Shown: positions 1 to 8,478, counted from the stretch's first letter. The stretch is DNA of 16,309 nucleotides from an uncultured Solobacterium sp. (GCA_900547815.1 URHY01000049.1:1-16309), one strand, 5' to 3'. Program-made: numbers and translations. Notes: generated by a model not told the origin, from the sequence alone.

Positions 1-54
1 AAAATCCCTATGACTTTTAAAGGTTGATTTATCCCTATCTAGTTTTATATATTC

Positions 55-85
55 AAGAGTAGCCCATAAGGGCTACTCTTTTGTT
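55..85 (+). terminator. intrinsic terminator of an upstream gene
   Basis: A perfect 11-bp inverted repeat (AAGAGTAGCCC at 55-65, GGGCTACTCTT at 70-80) encloses the tetraloop ATAA and runs into a short T-rich tail. It probably ends a gene lying left of the window. No coding sequence is seen in 1-54. Confidence 0.85.
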
Positions 86-95
86 ATACAAATTT

Positions 96-131
96 ATTAA
101 AAAGAGCAAAAAAATCATTAAAAAGTGCAAA
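96..131 (+). promoter_or_regulatory. 15-bp direct repeat with 21-bp period, probable activator site
   Basis: ATTAAAAAGAGCAAA (96-110) is repeated as ATTAAAAAGTGCAAA (117-131), 14 of 15 identical, start to start 21 bp, about two helical turns. The second copy reaches the place where a -35 box would lie for the TATAAT at 152-157, and no good -35 is visible. AraC-family activators are known to use two direct half-sites about 21 bp apart that abut -35. The sequence shows the repeat; the activator is inferred. Confidence 0.55.
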
Positions 132-151
132 TACGAATATATATTGCAGTT

Positions 152-178
152 TATAATATAGAAGTGAAAGCGCTTACG
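152..178 (+). promoter_or_regulatory. -10 box and CcpA-type cre site of the glycosidase gene
   Basis: A perfect TATAAT lies at 152-157, predicting a start near 164. Directly downstream, TGAAAGCGCTTACG (165-178) matches the cre consensus TGAAARCGYTTTCW at 12 of 14 positions. A cre site over the transcription start is the usual geometry for repression by CcpA with HPr-Ser-P, so expression of the glycosidase should fall when preferred sugars are present. Operator function is inferred from the match. Confidence 0.7.
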
Positions 179-197
179 GCAGGGAATTGTTTTTTTG

Positions 198-210
198 GAA
201 AGGAGGTAAA
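198..210 (+). promoter_or_regulatory. strong Shine-Dalgarno-like sequence far upstream of the start codon
   Basis: GGAAAGGAGGT in the leader is a near-perfect Shine-Dalgarno sequence, but it lies more than 50 nt before the ATG at 262 and no ATG, GTG or TTG follows it at working distance. The true ribosome site of the gene is GAGGAGAG at 245-252. Such upstream sites are known to stabilise 5' ends of some Bacillus mRNAs by binding 30S subunits. Here that role is an inference. Confidence 0.4.
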
Positions 211-261
211 ATTACTCGTATTTTAGTTTTTTTTCAAATTTATAGAGGAGAGAAATAGAGA

Positions 262-3200
262 ATGAAAAAAATATTAAGTTTAGCAGTTTGTACTGCATTA
301 GTTGCGAACATAGCTCCACTTCATATTAAAGCAAATGAATCTGGTGGGGATGTTTCGGTTTCTGAAAATGGTAATAGAATTACTATTGGGAATGGGTATA
401 TTAAACGTGTTTTTGAAAATAATAATGGGAAATGGAAAACTGTTTCTATCGATAACAAAAGAATTGATGAACAATTTAGACCGGCTGAAGGTTCAGAAGA
501 TTTTGTCATTAATTTAGTAAATAGTCAAAAGACAGAAGAACAAAAACCTGTAGTTACTCCTTCAACTCAAGCTTTAGATCGTATGGCATGGAAAGCAACT
601 TTAAAGAATAAAGATGGAGTTACTTTTAATCATCCAGAATATTTGTTCGATGGTGATAAAAATACATATGTAGATGAATACCAAAAAGCAGGTTTTCCAA
701 TTTCTTTAGAAGTTGATTTGGGTTCTAAACAAGAAGTGTCTTCTTTCTCGTTCTTGAAAAGGCCTGGTTTCACAGATCAAGCATATGGTATTAATGGAAC
801 ATTAGGAAAATACAAAGTATACATAAGTGATGATGGTGCGAACTGGAATGAAGTTGCGAAAGGTGAATTCACAAAAGAAGACTATAATTTACATCAAGAA
901 GGCAACCTTTACAATGTGGGTGATGTAGTTTATGCGAATTTAAATGCAACTTATAAAACGCAATATGTAAAACTTGAAGCATTAAGTGATGCGTTAGGAA
1001 ATACATCTGAATTTACAGGTGCAGAATTCAATTTATATAGTGATAAAACAAGTGCTGGCATTCCACAAAAAGAAGTTTCTTTAACTGGTTCAAATGTGAC
1101 TTTTAAGGGTAAGTCTACAAATAAGCTAACAGATGGAAATTTAAATGTTGCGATTAGTGGAAATGTAAATGATGAAATTGTATTTGATCTTGGATCTGAA
1201 AAAACAATTGGTTCTTTTGCATATCAGAAACGACCTGGTTTCCATGATGCGAACTATGGACTAAATGGTACAATGGGAAAATACGAGCTTTATGTAAGTG
1301 ATAATGGTACAGAATGGTCACCAGCAGGAAAGGGCGAATTTGTACGTAATGATTATAACTTGCATTCCGTTGTATTAAGTGAAAATACACAAACGAGTGA
1401 TGGAAACTATAATGCAGGAGATACTTTACATAATGTAGGGGATTTGGTATATGGAAATTTTGATTCTGTATATACAACTCGATTTGTAAAGATTGTACCT
1501 AAATCAGATTGTATGGGTGGTACAAATGAATTCCAGGCTTCAGAAATCAAATTATATTCTGATCAAAAATTTGAATCTAAAAAAGATGATGCAGATACAG
1601 ATATTCGTTCAAGTGAATTAACTGTTTCTGAAAATGGTATTACTACAAAGAATAACGAAGTTCGTGTTTCTTTTGATACTTATGAAAAAGATGGGGTCAA
1701 TTGGGATATCGATATGGTTACTGTAATGGAAAATAATAAGCATTATATGAATTCTTATCTTGAGATTACAGTGGATAAACCAGAAGAAGCTTCTATTGAT
1801 TATATCGACTTTGATAACTTCGTGATTCCAGAAGGAACACAAGGTGTATGGAGCATTCCAGATCAAAGTAACATTTCTTCTATGTGGATTGGAAAACATG
1901 AATTGATGTTAGGACAACCAATTTATGCTGATGGATTGTTCTTTGGTTCCGAATTTCCTGCACAAGATACAGATGTAAATAAAGATAATGCAATGCAGAT
2001 TCGTTACTATTCTGGAAAATCAATTGCGAAAATGGCAAGCGATGGACAGAATGTTACAAATGATGGAAAAACTTATCGTACATGGAACAATGTTGTTGGT
2101 GCAGCCCAAGGAACTCCTACAGATGTAGTTCAAACAGATTTCTTTAACTATATTGAAGATATCGCAACACCATCTGATTTTAGAAAACAATACAACTCTT
2201 GGTATGACAACATGATGAATATCAATGATGAAAGTATTGAAAAATCATTCTTAGGAGCAGAAAAAGGATTGGCTCAAAATGGTGTAGAACCTTTAGATAG
2301 TTATGTAGTAGATGATGGATGGAATAACTACAACAATGCGGTAGGTGGAGTAAATGCTCCTGGAGAATCTGGAACTACACAAAACCAGACAGGATTTTGG
2401 GAATTCAATAGTAAGTTTCCTAATGAATTATATACTTCAACTGAATTGACAGATAAATTCCAATCTTCATTTGGTGTTTGGGTAGGCCCTCAAGGTGGAT
2501 ATAACTTCTTTGGTGGATTTGCGAAATACTTAGAGGCTATGGGAACTGCAGAAATGCAAAGTAATAGTGCTTTAGGTAACGTAATTTGTACTGGTTCAAG
2601 AACTTATTTGAAAAACTTTGAAGATCGTTTCATAGATTATCAAACAAGATTTAATATTGACTATTGGAAATGGGATGGATTTGCATCAAGACCATGTAAC
2701 AATCCAAATCACAATCACATGACTGGTGGCGACCACGATATGTATTACACGAGTGATATGTGGGAAGCTTGGACAGACGTAATTGAACATGCCCGTGCTG
2801 CAAGAGCACAAGAAGGTAAAGGATTATGGATCAATGCGACATGTTATGTGAATTTAAGTCCATGGTTATTACAATGGGTAAATACAATTTGGGTACAAGA
2901 TTCAGGTGATACTGGTGAAGCAGGTGCTTCAGGTCAAAGACATCAACGTAAGATTTATTATCGTGACAATGTATACAATAACTTATATAAGAAAAATCAA
3001 ATTCAATTCCCATTAAAGAATATTTACAACCATGATCCAATTTATGGCGTATCAGATGGAAGCAATGCGACAACTGAAGTATTCCGTGAATACTTATTAG
3101 ATAATGCGATGCGTGGAACTGCATTCTGGGAATTATATTATTCACCAAGTTTATTTGATGCAGAAAAATGGCAAGTAACGGCAGACGTATTAGATTTTGC

Positions 3201-5505
3201 AGAAACAAACCACAACGTATTGAAGAATGCAAAACTATTTGTACAAGAAGGTAAAAATCCATCTAATGGTGTTTATGGATATTCTGCATGGAATAACAAG
3301 AAGGGGTTTGTTTCTTTTGTAAACCCAACTTCAACAAAACAAACGTATGAATTGACACTAGACAATATTGTGGGTGTTCCAACGTCAATGAAGGGATTGA
3401 AAGAATATTCTATTTATCCTTATGCAGCTGGTACTACAGGAAAAACAGTTTCTTATGGAGATACATTAAAAGTAACTCTTGAACCAAACACTTCTGTGAT
3501 TTATCAGTATGGAAATACAGACAGTAAAGCACCTGAATTTGTATCGGCTAAGATTACTAAGAAAGATACTGTAGAAGTTCGTTTCAACGAAAGAATAGCT
3601 GATGATATTAAGTTTAAGGTAAATGGAAAAGCAGCAGAAGCTGTATTACAAGCTGATTATCGTACATTTGAAATTAAAGCAAGTGATTTAAGTGATACTG
3701 CTCAATTAAGTGTGAGTGGAATTAAAGATATTTATGGAAATGAAGCATCTGCAGTAGAAATAGAGGCTAGAACTGCAAAAGAAATTGCGAAAGTAGCTTC
3801 AAAAGAAGATGTAAAAGGTGATGTTTCTGAAAGTAAATCTGATAGTAAAACACTTCTAAACTTAAAGAACAAAGCATATACAATCGCTGAAAATGGAATC
3901 AAAGGCGATGCTGATTTTAGTGTATCAATGGCTGTTAATACTAAATCAAGCAATACTGTATTATTAAAACAAGGTGATGATTTCCAATTGTCTATCGATG
4001 CAGATGGATATGTAGTATTCGATGTTAAGGGACAACAAGTAACTAGTAAAGAGAATGTAACTACAGTAGTAGAACATGCGAGTGGTAAATTCAGTACTAG
4101 TGAATACAAAGAGTCAGTAACACAAACTACAACAATTGGTAAAGTGAATGATGGTAAATTGCATGCAGTACACGCAGTTCGTGAACCAAATGGAATGTTG
4201 AAACTATATGTAGATGGAAGATTAGCTACATCAGCATATGATAAGAAAAATCATGGTGCAGACTTAAGTGGTGCTCCAGTCGTTCTTGGAAGTACAAACT
4301 TCACAGGATTTGTGGGGGATGTCGTTGTTAGAAATAGTGCATTATATTATGATGATGCACAAAAAGCTGCAGATGACTTTGGAATCAATGTAACAAGCAA
4401 AAAACTTTCTAAAAAAGGTTGGGATGCTGAAGCATGTTCGCAACAAACAGATGAAGTTGGAACTGGCAGCGATGGTTCTGCAAAAGATGTTCTTGATAAC
4501 AAGCTAAATACTTATTGGCATTCTAACTATAGTGGACAAGATCATTGTGGTCAAACTCATACATTAACAGTAAGTTTCGGAAAAGAAATCACATTTGATA
4601 GCCTAGAATATGTTGCTAGGCAAGGTGGTGGAAACGGTACTTGGACAAGTGCAACTGTGTATGGAATTGATAAGTCTGGTAATGAAACGAAGATTGCAGA
4701 AGTTTCTGATATGAAACTTACAAATAACAAGTACGAATTTGCGTTTGATCAATCACAAACATTTAAAGCTGTACGCTTCGAAGTACAAGGAATCAGAGGA
4801 TTTGCGAGTGCTGCAGAAATCAATGCGACTGTAAAAATTCAACAACAAAATACAGATAAAGTATTGGATTTACAAAATAAGGCACAAGAATTATTGAATA
4901 GTGTAAATCCAGAAGAATACAGTAAAAATTCTTATGAGAAATTCACAAAAGCAGTAGATGCAATCATGGATATGAATGCATTTGCTTCTGAAGAAGAAGT
5001 GGCAGCATTGGATGCAAAATTAATGGATGCATTTAACAACTTAAAAGCAGAAAGTCCAGAAACAGTAAATAAAGATGTACTTACTAAAGCTTTACAAAAA
5101 TATGCTGAATACAAAGAAGCAGATTACACAGCAGAAAGCTGGGGACCATTTGCCCAAGCATATGCAGAAGCTAGAGAAGTAAGCGATGATGCAAATGCTA
5201 CACAAGAAGCAGTAAATGCAGCAGTAGAAAAATTGAATGTGGCTGCTAATAACCTTGTAAAAGCAGAAAAACCGGTTGATCCAGAAAAACCTGGTAAACC
5301 AGAAAATCCAGATAAGCCTAGCAAACCAGAAACTTTGGAAAAACCAAGTAAACAAGAAAAACCAGCTAAACCTGGAAACAAAAAAGAACCTGGAAAGGTT
5401 ACAACTGGATTACAAACAAATACTGGAATCTTAATGGTAGCAGGAACACTTGCACTGGCTGGATTAGGTGTATGTGTTGCATTAGCAAGAAGAAAAAGAT
5501 ATTAA
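262..5505 (+). CDS. secreted, wall-anchored GH36-like alpha-glycosidase with CBM32 modules
   Basis: Probably releases alpha-galactose or alpha-GalNAc from host or dietary glycans at the cell surface. The order is: signal peptide (about 1-24); first part of a GH36-type N-terminal sandwich (30-90); two F5/8C/CBM32 repeats (105-260 and 271-433) sharing the core KRPGF...GKY; remaining sandwich and TIM barrel (450-1075); SbsA/Big_5-like Ig domain (1090-1170); LamG-like domain (1195-1370); a third F5/8C domain (1382-1530); two FIVAR domains (1532-1667); Pro/Lys/Glu-rich wall spacer; VTTGLQTNTG, a hydrophobic helix and RRKRY. Predicted nucleophile D805 lies in YWKWDG. Predicted acid/base D880 lies in WVQDSGD, fitting the clan GH-D pattern WxxDxxD. 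The ATG follows GAGGAGAG at good spacing. The gene stands alone between terminators under a cre-bearing promoter. GH36 membership is likely; the exact sugar cannot be read from sequence. Confidence 0.85.
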   Translation: MKKILSLAVCTALVANIAPLHIKANESGGDVSVSENGNRITIGNGYIKRVFENNNGKWKTVSIDNKRIDEQFRPAEGSEDFVINLVNSQKTEEQKPVVTPSTQALDRMAWKATLKNKDGVTFNHPEYLFDGDKNTYVDEYQKAGFPISLEVDLGSKQEVSSFSFLKRPGFTDQAYGINGTLGKYKVYISDDGANWNEVAKGEFTKEDYNLHQEGNLYNVGDVVYANLNATYKTQYVKLEALSDALGNTSEFTGAEFNLYSDKTSAGIPQKEVSLTGSNVTFKGKSTNKLTDGNLNVAISGNVNDEIVFDLGSEKTIGSFAYQKRPGFHDANYGLNGTMGKYELYVSDNGTEWSPAGKGEFVRNDYNLHSVVLSENTQTSDGNYNAGDTLHNVGDLVYGNFDSVYTTRFVKIVPKSDCMGGTNEFQASEIKLYSDQKFESKKDDADTDIRSSELTVSENGITTKNNEVRVSFDTYEKDGVNWDIDMVTVMENNKHYMNSYLEITVDKPEEASIDYIDFDNFVIPEGTQGVWSIPDQSNISSMWIGKHELMLGQPIYADGLFFGSEFPAQDTDVNKDNAMQIRYYSGKSIAKMASDGQNVTNDGKTYRTWNNVVGAAQGTPTDVVQTDFFNYIEDIATPSDFRKQYNSWYDNMMNINDESIEKSFLGAEKGLAQNGVEPLDSYVVDDGWNNYNNAVGGVNAPGESGTTQNQTGFWEFNSKFPNELYTSTELTDKFQSSFGVWVGPQGGYNFFGGFAKYLEAMGTAEMQSNSALGNVICTGSRTYLKNFEDRFIDYQTRFNIDYWKWDGFASRPCNNPNHNHMTGGDHDMYYTSDMWEAWTDVIEHARAARAQEGKGLWINATCYVNLSPWLLQWVNTIWVQDSGDTGEAGASGQRHQRKIYYRDNVYNNLYKKNQIQFPLKNIYNHDPIYGVSDGSNATTEVFREYLLDNAMRGTAFWELYYSPSLFDAEKWQVTADVLDFAETNHNVLKNAKLFVQEGKNPSNGVYGYSAWNNKKGFVSFVNPTSTKQTYELTLDNIVGVPTSMKGLKEYSIYPYAAGTTGKTVSYGDTLKVTLEPNTSVIYQYGNTDSKAPEFVSAKITKKDTVEVRFNERIADDIKFKVNGKAAEAVLQADYRTFEIKASDLSDTAQLSVSGIKDIYGNEASAVEIEARTAKEIAKVASKEDVKGDVSESKSDSKTLLNLKNKAYTIAENGIKGDADFSVSMAVNTKSSNTVLLKQGDDFQLSIDADGYVVFDVKGQQVTSKENVTTVVEHASGKFSTSEYKESVTQTTTIGKVNDGKLHAVHAVREPNGMLKLYVDGRLATSAYDKKNHGADLSGAPVVLGSTNFTGFVGDVVVRNSALYYDDAQKAADDFGINVTSKKLSKKGWDAEACSQQTDEVGTGSDGSAKDVLDNKLNTYWHSNYSGQDHCGQTHTLTVSFGKEITFDSLEYVARQGGGNGTWTSATVYGIDKSGNETKIAEVSDMKLTNNKYEFAFDQSQTFKAVRFEVQGIRGFASAAEINATVKIQQQNTDKVLDLQNKAQELLNSVNPEEYSKNSYEKFTKAVDAIMDMNAFASEEEVAALDAKLMDAFNNLKAESPETVNKDVLTKALQKYAEYKEADYTAESWGPFAQAYAEAREVSDDANATQEAVNAAVEKLNVAANNLVKAEKPVDPEKPGKPENPDKPSKPETLEKPSKQEKPAKPGNKKEPGKVTTGLQTNTGILMVAGTLALAGLGVCVALARRKRY

Positions 5506-5515
5506 AATATCAAAT

Positions 5516-5550
5516 AGAGCATAGACTTGAATGAGTCTCTGCTCTTTTTT
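5516..5550 (+). terminator. terminator of the glycosidase gene
   Basis: AGAGCA-t-AGACT pairs with AGTCT-c-TGCTCT around the loop TGAATG (5516-5545), with one internal mismatch, and runs into TTTTT. It begins 10 nt after the stop codon. Confidence 0.85.
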
Positions 5551-5581
5551 GTCTAAAAAGAACTGTTCAAGTTTTGAACAG
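5551..5581 (-). terminator. terminator of the amidohydrolase gene
   Basis: Read on the minus strand, CTGTTCAA and TTGAACAG (5581-5563) form an 8-bp stem with a 3-nt loop followed by TTCTTTTT. It lies 10 nt beyond the stop codon of the convergent M20D gene. Confidence 0.75.
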
Positions 5582-5590
5582 CTCCTTAGA

Positions 5591-6679
5591 TTAGAACATA
5601 AGTTTCGTTTTTAAAAGTTTTCTATAGAGTTCGACACCTTTGTCTAAGATGCTCTCATCAAATGTGAATTGATTTGAGTGTAATGGAATGGTATCTCCTG
5701 TTCCTAGAAAAAAGAAGATAGATGGAGCTACATTTCTATAGTAGCCAAAGTCTTCACTAATAAGTACAGGGTTTTCTAGTTTGTGCACTAGATTGTTGTT
5801 GTATAGAGTGTAGAATAATTCATCATTATTTAATACAGGTGGATAGTGGTGATTGACTTTGAAATTTACTTGCACCTTGTATTTTTTGATTGCATTATTC
5901 ATGTTTTGTTCGATAATTTCTACAATTTGATCAAATACCTTTGGATCATAATAGCGAATAGAACCTCGTACATGGGCTTGGTCAGCAATGATGTTAAAGG
6001 CTGATCCAGAATGGAAAGTTCCAAAATGAAGAAGGTGGAATGTGTTGTCGTCGAAAGCTTTTTCTTCTTGTTCTAAAGACTTTTGTAGAATTTCAACACA
6101 AGCTGTTAATGCATTGATTCCATTTTGAGGTTGTGCTGCATGGCTTGCTTTGCCTTTGACAAGTAATTCAAATTCGCATCCTCCCGCCATCATTTCATTA
6201 GGACGCGTATAAACTTTACCCATTTCTAGTTCTGGATAGATATGGGTACCATAAATAGCGGCAATGTTAAATTGTTTAAAGAATCCAGATTCAATGATGG
6301 GTTTAGCACCACCAGGTTTTTCTTCTCCTGGCTGAAATAAGAGTAATACGTTGTAGTCACTTTCTTTGGCATATTTAGCTATTTCTAAAACCATCGCCAT
6401 ATGTCCATCATGTCCGCAGGCGTGCATACATCCATTGGTGCTTTTAAATTCCAAATCTGTATTTTCTTCCATAGGAAGAGCGTCCATATCGGAACGAAAA
6501 ACAATTGTTTTTTCTTTCTTATTGTCAAAAAAGGCGGTTACACTATTAAGAATTGGATGATCAATTGTGCAGTCATATAAATCTAATACGTTTTCGATAT
6601 ATTGTGCTGTCTTTTGTGTTGTGAGTTCAATTTCAGGGATTTGGTGCAAATTTCTTCTGTTTTCAATGATTGTTGGCAT
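5591..6679 (-). CDS. M20D-family metallo-amidohydrolase
   Basis: Cytosolic zinc- or manganese-type hydrolase of N-acyl amino acids or related amides. The 362 residues cover the whole family length. Motifs are RSDMDALPM (62-70), the metal site HACGHDGH (86-93; C88, H90, H93), the catalytic glutamate pair in QPGEE (E119, E120), and SHAAQP in the dimerisation domain. A late H in PLHSNQF is the usual last metal ligand. There is no signal peptide. The start is fixed by AGGAGAA six nt before the ATG. Relatives include N-acetyl-diaminopimelate deacetylase (YkuR), hippurate hydrolase and aminoacylase. No dap gene is adjacent, so the substrate stays open. It is transcribed divergently from the phosphate transporter and converges on the glycosidase. 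Confidence 0.88.
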   Translation of the reverse strand: MPTIIENRRNLHQIPEIELTTQKTAQYIENVLDLYDCTIDHPILNSVTAFFDNKKEKTIVFRSDMDALPMEENTDLEFKSTNGCMHACGHDGHMAMVLEIAKYAKESDYNVLLLFQPGEEKPGGAKPIIESGFFKQFNIAAIYGTHIYPELEMGKVYTRPNEMMAGGCEFELLVKGKASHAAQPQNGINALTACVEILQKSLEQEEKAFDDNTFHLLHFGTFHSGSAFNIIADQAHVRGSIRYYDPKVFDQIVEIIEQNMNNAIKKYKVQVNFKVNHHYPPVLNNDELFYTLYNNNLVHKLENPVLISEDFGYYRNVAPSIFFFLGTGDTIPLHSNQFTFDESILDKGVELYRKLLKTKLMF

Positions 6680-6817
6680 AAAATTCTCCTTTTTTGGTTT
6701 ATTATACTACCTATTTTGAATTGTTAAATAAATTTAACATAGATTTAACATTGTAAAGATAGTATGAAAATCCATTTAAATTTATATTAAGTGCGTAATT
6801 ATGAAAAGGTGGAAAAT
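6680..6817. promoter_or_regulatory. divergent control region with PhoP-box-like repeats
   Basis: On the minus strand TATAAT (6706-6701) is a clear -10 for the amidohydrolase. On the plus strand TTAACA at 6734-6739 and again at 6745-6750 are separated by 5 nt (period 11). A third TTTAACA lies inverted at 6728-6722. In Bacillus subtilis PhoP binds TTAACA-like direct repeats spaced about 5 nt upstream of phosphate-starvation genes, and the downstream gene is a phosphate transporter. A possible -10 is TAGTAT at 6760-6765. The repeats are visible; the regulator is inferred. Confidence 0.5.
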
Positions 6818-8431
6818 ATGACAACAACAAATATATTGTCTTTATTGGGTGGATTAGCTTTATTCCTATATGGAATGCAGATGATGGGAAATGGTCTTGA
6901 AGCTGCGGCTGGAGATCGCTTAAAACAAATTTTAGAGAAATTAACTTCAAATCGATTTTTAGGTGTAATTGTAGGTGCACTTGTTACGGCAGTTATTCAA
7001 AGTTCGAGTGCAACAACAGTTATGGTTGTTGGGTTTGTCAACGCACAGATGATGACTTTACAACAAGCTGTATGGATTATTATGGGCGCTAACGTCGGTA
7101 CAACCATTACAGGGCAATTGATTGCGTTAGATGTAAGTGCTATTGCCCCATTAGTTGCCTTTATGGGTGTTGCATTGATTATGTTTACGAAAAGCGCAAA
7201 GGCAACGGATATTGGACAGATCATTGCAGGTTTGGGTATTCTTTTTATTGGTATGAATATGATGAGTACGGCTATGATGCCACTAAGAGAATCAAAAGAA
7301 TTCGTTGAATTAGTCACTCATTTCTCAAATCCATTAGTAGGTATTTTGGTGGGTGCAGGATTTACGGCTTTGATTCAATCAAGTTCAGCCTCTGTAGGTA
7401 TTTTACAAGCCTTAGCAGCCAGTGGTGTTATTGGCTTAGATGGAGCTGTATATGTATTGTTTGGACAAAACATTGGTACTTGTATTACAGCCGTTCTTGC
7501 ATCAATTGGAACAAGTCGTGAGGCTAAACAAGCGACAGCTATTCACTTGAGTTTCAATATTATTGGTACAACAATTTTTACGATTGTATGTATGTTTACG
7601 CCATTGGTGTCTATGGTTATTCATTTAACACCATACAATGCGACTGCACAGATTGCGAATATGCATACTATATTTAATGTTTGTACGACTATACTATTAC
7701 TTCCATTTGGAAAGTATTTAGCTGAGTTTGCACAACACATCTTGCCTGTTGAAAATAAAGAAACAGAAGATGATCGTTTATTGTTTTTACAGCCACTACC
7801 TAAGTCTAAAAAGATGATTGGTGGTGCAGCTATTTCGGTTAAACAAATCAATGATGAAACAATGCATATGTTAGAGCTTGCGTATGAGAATGTAAATCAG
7901 GCATTTGGACAGTTATTACAGTTTAGTGATAAGATAAATGAACAAATCTATAAAAGAGAGGATACTGTAAACTATCTGGATAAAGTCATTAGTGAATATA
8001 TTAGCACGGCTTTGGCTACACCAAATTTGAATGTGAATATTTCTCAAGCTTTGTCTAGTTATTATCTAATGTTAGTGGATATTGAACGTATTAGTGATTA
8101 TGCGGTGAATATGAATCATCAGGCTACAAAACGTCTTCAAGGGGATATGACGATATCTGAAATTGAAATTGTTGAACATATGCAGAAATTATGTGTAGAT
8201 ATGAAAAATGATTTGTATGATGTAGAAGAAGCAGAACGTAAGGACGATGTGATTGATTCACTTGTATCAAGTTGGCGCGAAGCACAGATTCAAGCATTAA
8301 AACAACAGAAATGTTCGAGTGAAGTAAGTATGATGTTATCACGTATATTTACAGACTTTGAACGTATCAATGACCACGCATTAAATGTGTCACAAGAGTT
8401 TGATAAGATTAATATAGAAATCCCAGAATAA
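6818..8431 (+). CDS. Na+/phosphate cotransporter family protein with PhoU-like tail
   Basis: Membrane protein of the NptA/PNaS group (Na_Pi_cotrans, PF02690), expected to move inorganic phosphate with sodium. Two inverted halves each carry the family signature QSSSA (residues 61 and 187), each followed by a GxNxGTxIT motif (GANVGTTIT, GQNIGTCIT). About eight hydrophobic segments occupy residues 5-310. Residues about 335-530 are soluble, helical and PhoU-like, as in the long bacterial members. The ATG at 6818 is preferred over the in-frame GTG at 6791 because AAAAGGTGG (6804-6812) is placed correctly before it and the following residues start the first helix. Length is 537 residues. It is a single-gene unit with its own terminator; upstream repeats suggest phosphate control. 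Some homologues have been suggested to export rather than import phosphate, so direction is not certain. Confidence 0.88.
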   Translation: MTTTNILSLLGGLALFLYGMQMMGNGLEAAAGDRLKQILEKLTSNRFLGVIVGALVTAVIQSSSATTVMVVGFVNAQMMTLQQAVWIIMGANVGTTITGQLIALDVSAIAPLVAFMGVALIMFTKSAKATDIGQIIAGLGILFIGMNMMSTAMMPLRESKEFVELVTHFSNPLVGILVGAGFTALIQSSSASVGILQALAASGVIGLDGAVYVLFGQNIGTCITAVLASIGTSREAKQATAIHLSFNIIGTTIFTIVCMFTPLVSMVIHLTPYNATAQIANMHTIFNVCTTILLLPFGKYLAEFAQHILPVENKETEDDRLLFLQPLPKSKKMIGGAAISVKQINDETMHMLELAYENVNQAFGQLLQFSDKINEQIYKREDTVNYLDKVISEYISTALATPNLNVNISQALSSYYLMLVDIERISDYAVNMNHQATKRLQGDMTISEIEIVEHMQKLCVDMKNDLYDVEEAERKDDVIDSLVSSWREAQIQALKQQKCSSEVSMMLSRIFTDFERINDHALNVSQEFDKINIEIPE

Positions 8432-8454
8432 GCAGTTTTTCTGCTTATTTTTTT
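8427..8454 (+). terminator. terminator overlapping the stop codon of the phosphate transporter
   Basis: AATAAGCAG and CTGCTTATT (8427-8449) form a 9-bp stem around TTTTT and run into a T tract. The stop codon TAA lies inside the left arm. Confidence 0.85.
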
Positions 8455-8463
8455 CGTGGATTT

Positions 8464-8478
8464 TGTTATAATCTTGTT
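8464..8478 (+). promoter_or_regulatory. extended -10 promoter placed directly at the start codon
   Basis: TGTTATAAT (8464-8472) is an extended -10 element (TG-n-TATAAT). Only six nt separate it from the ATG at 8479, so the predicted transcription start falls on or next to the A of ATG. No Shine-Dalgarno sequence exists in this stretch, which directly follows the preceding terminator's T tract. This points to a leaderless mRNA. Confidence 0.6.

Noticed and set aside
4..38. Direct repeat ATCCCTAT at 4-11 and 31-38
   Set aside because: Eight bases in AT-rich DNA at a window edge; no further copies and no element around it.
2831..3262. Long open frame antisense to the glycosidase barrel, and similar ones at 1154-1477, 3732-4109 and 5092-5381
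   Set aside because: They are mirror frames of a strongly coding gene, lack ribosome sites, and give low-complexity or His/Tyr-rich products with no recognisable domain.
6801..6821. Hexapeptide frame MKRWKI overlapping the start of the phosphate transporter as ATGA
   Set aside because: It has no ribosome site of its own; its codons are the Shine-Dalgarno region of the real gene.
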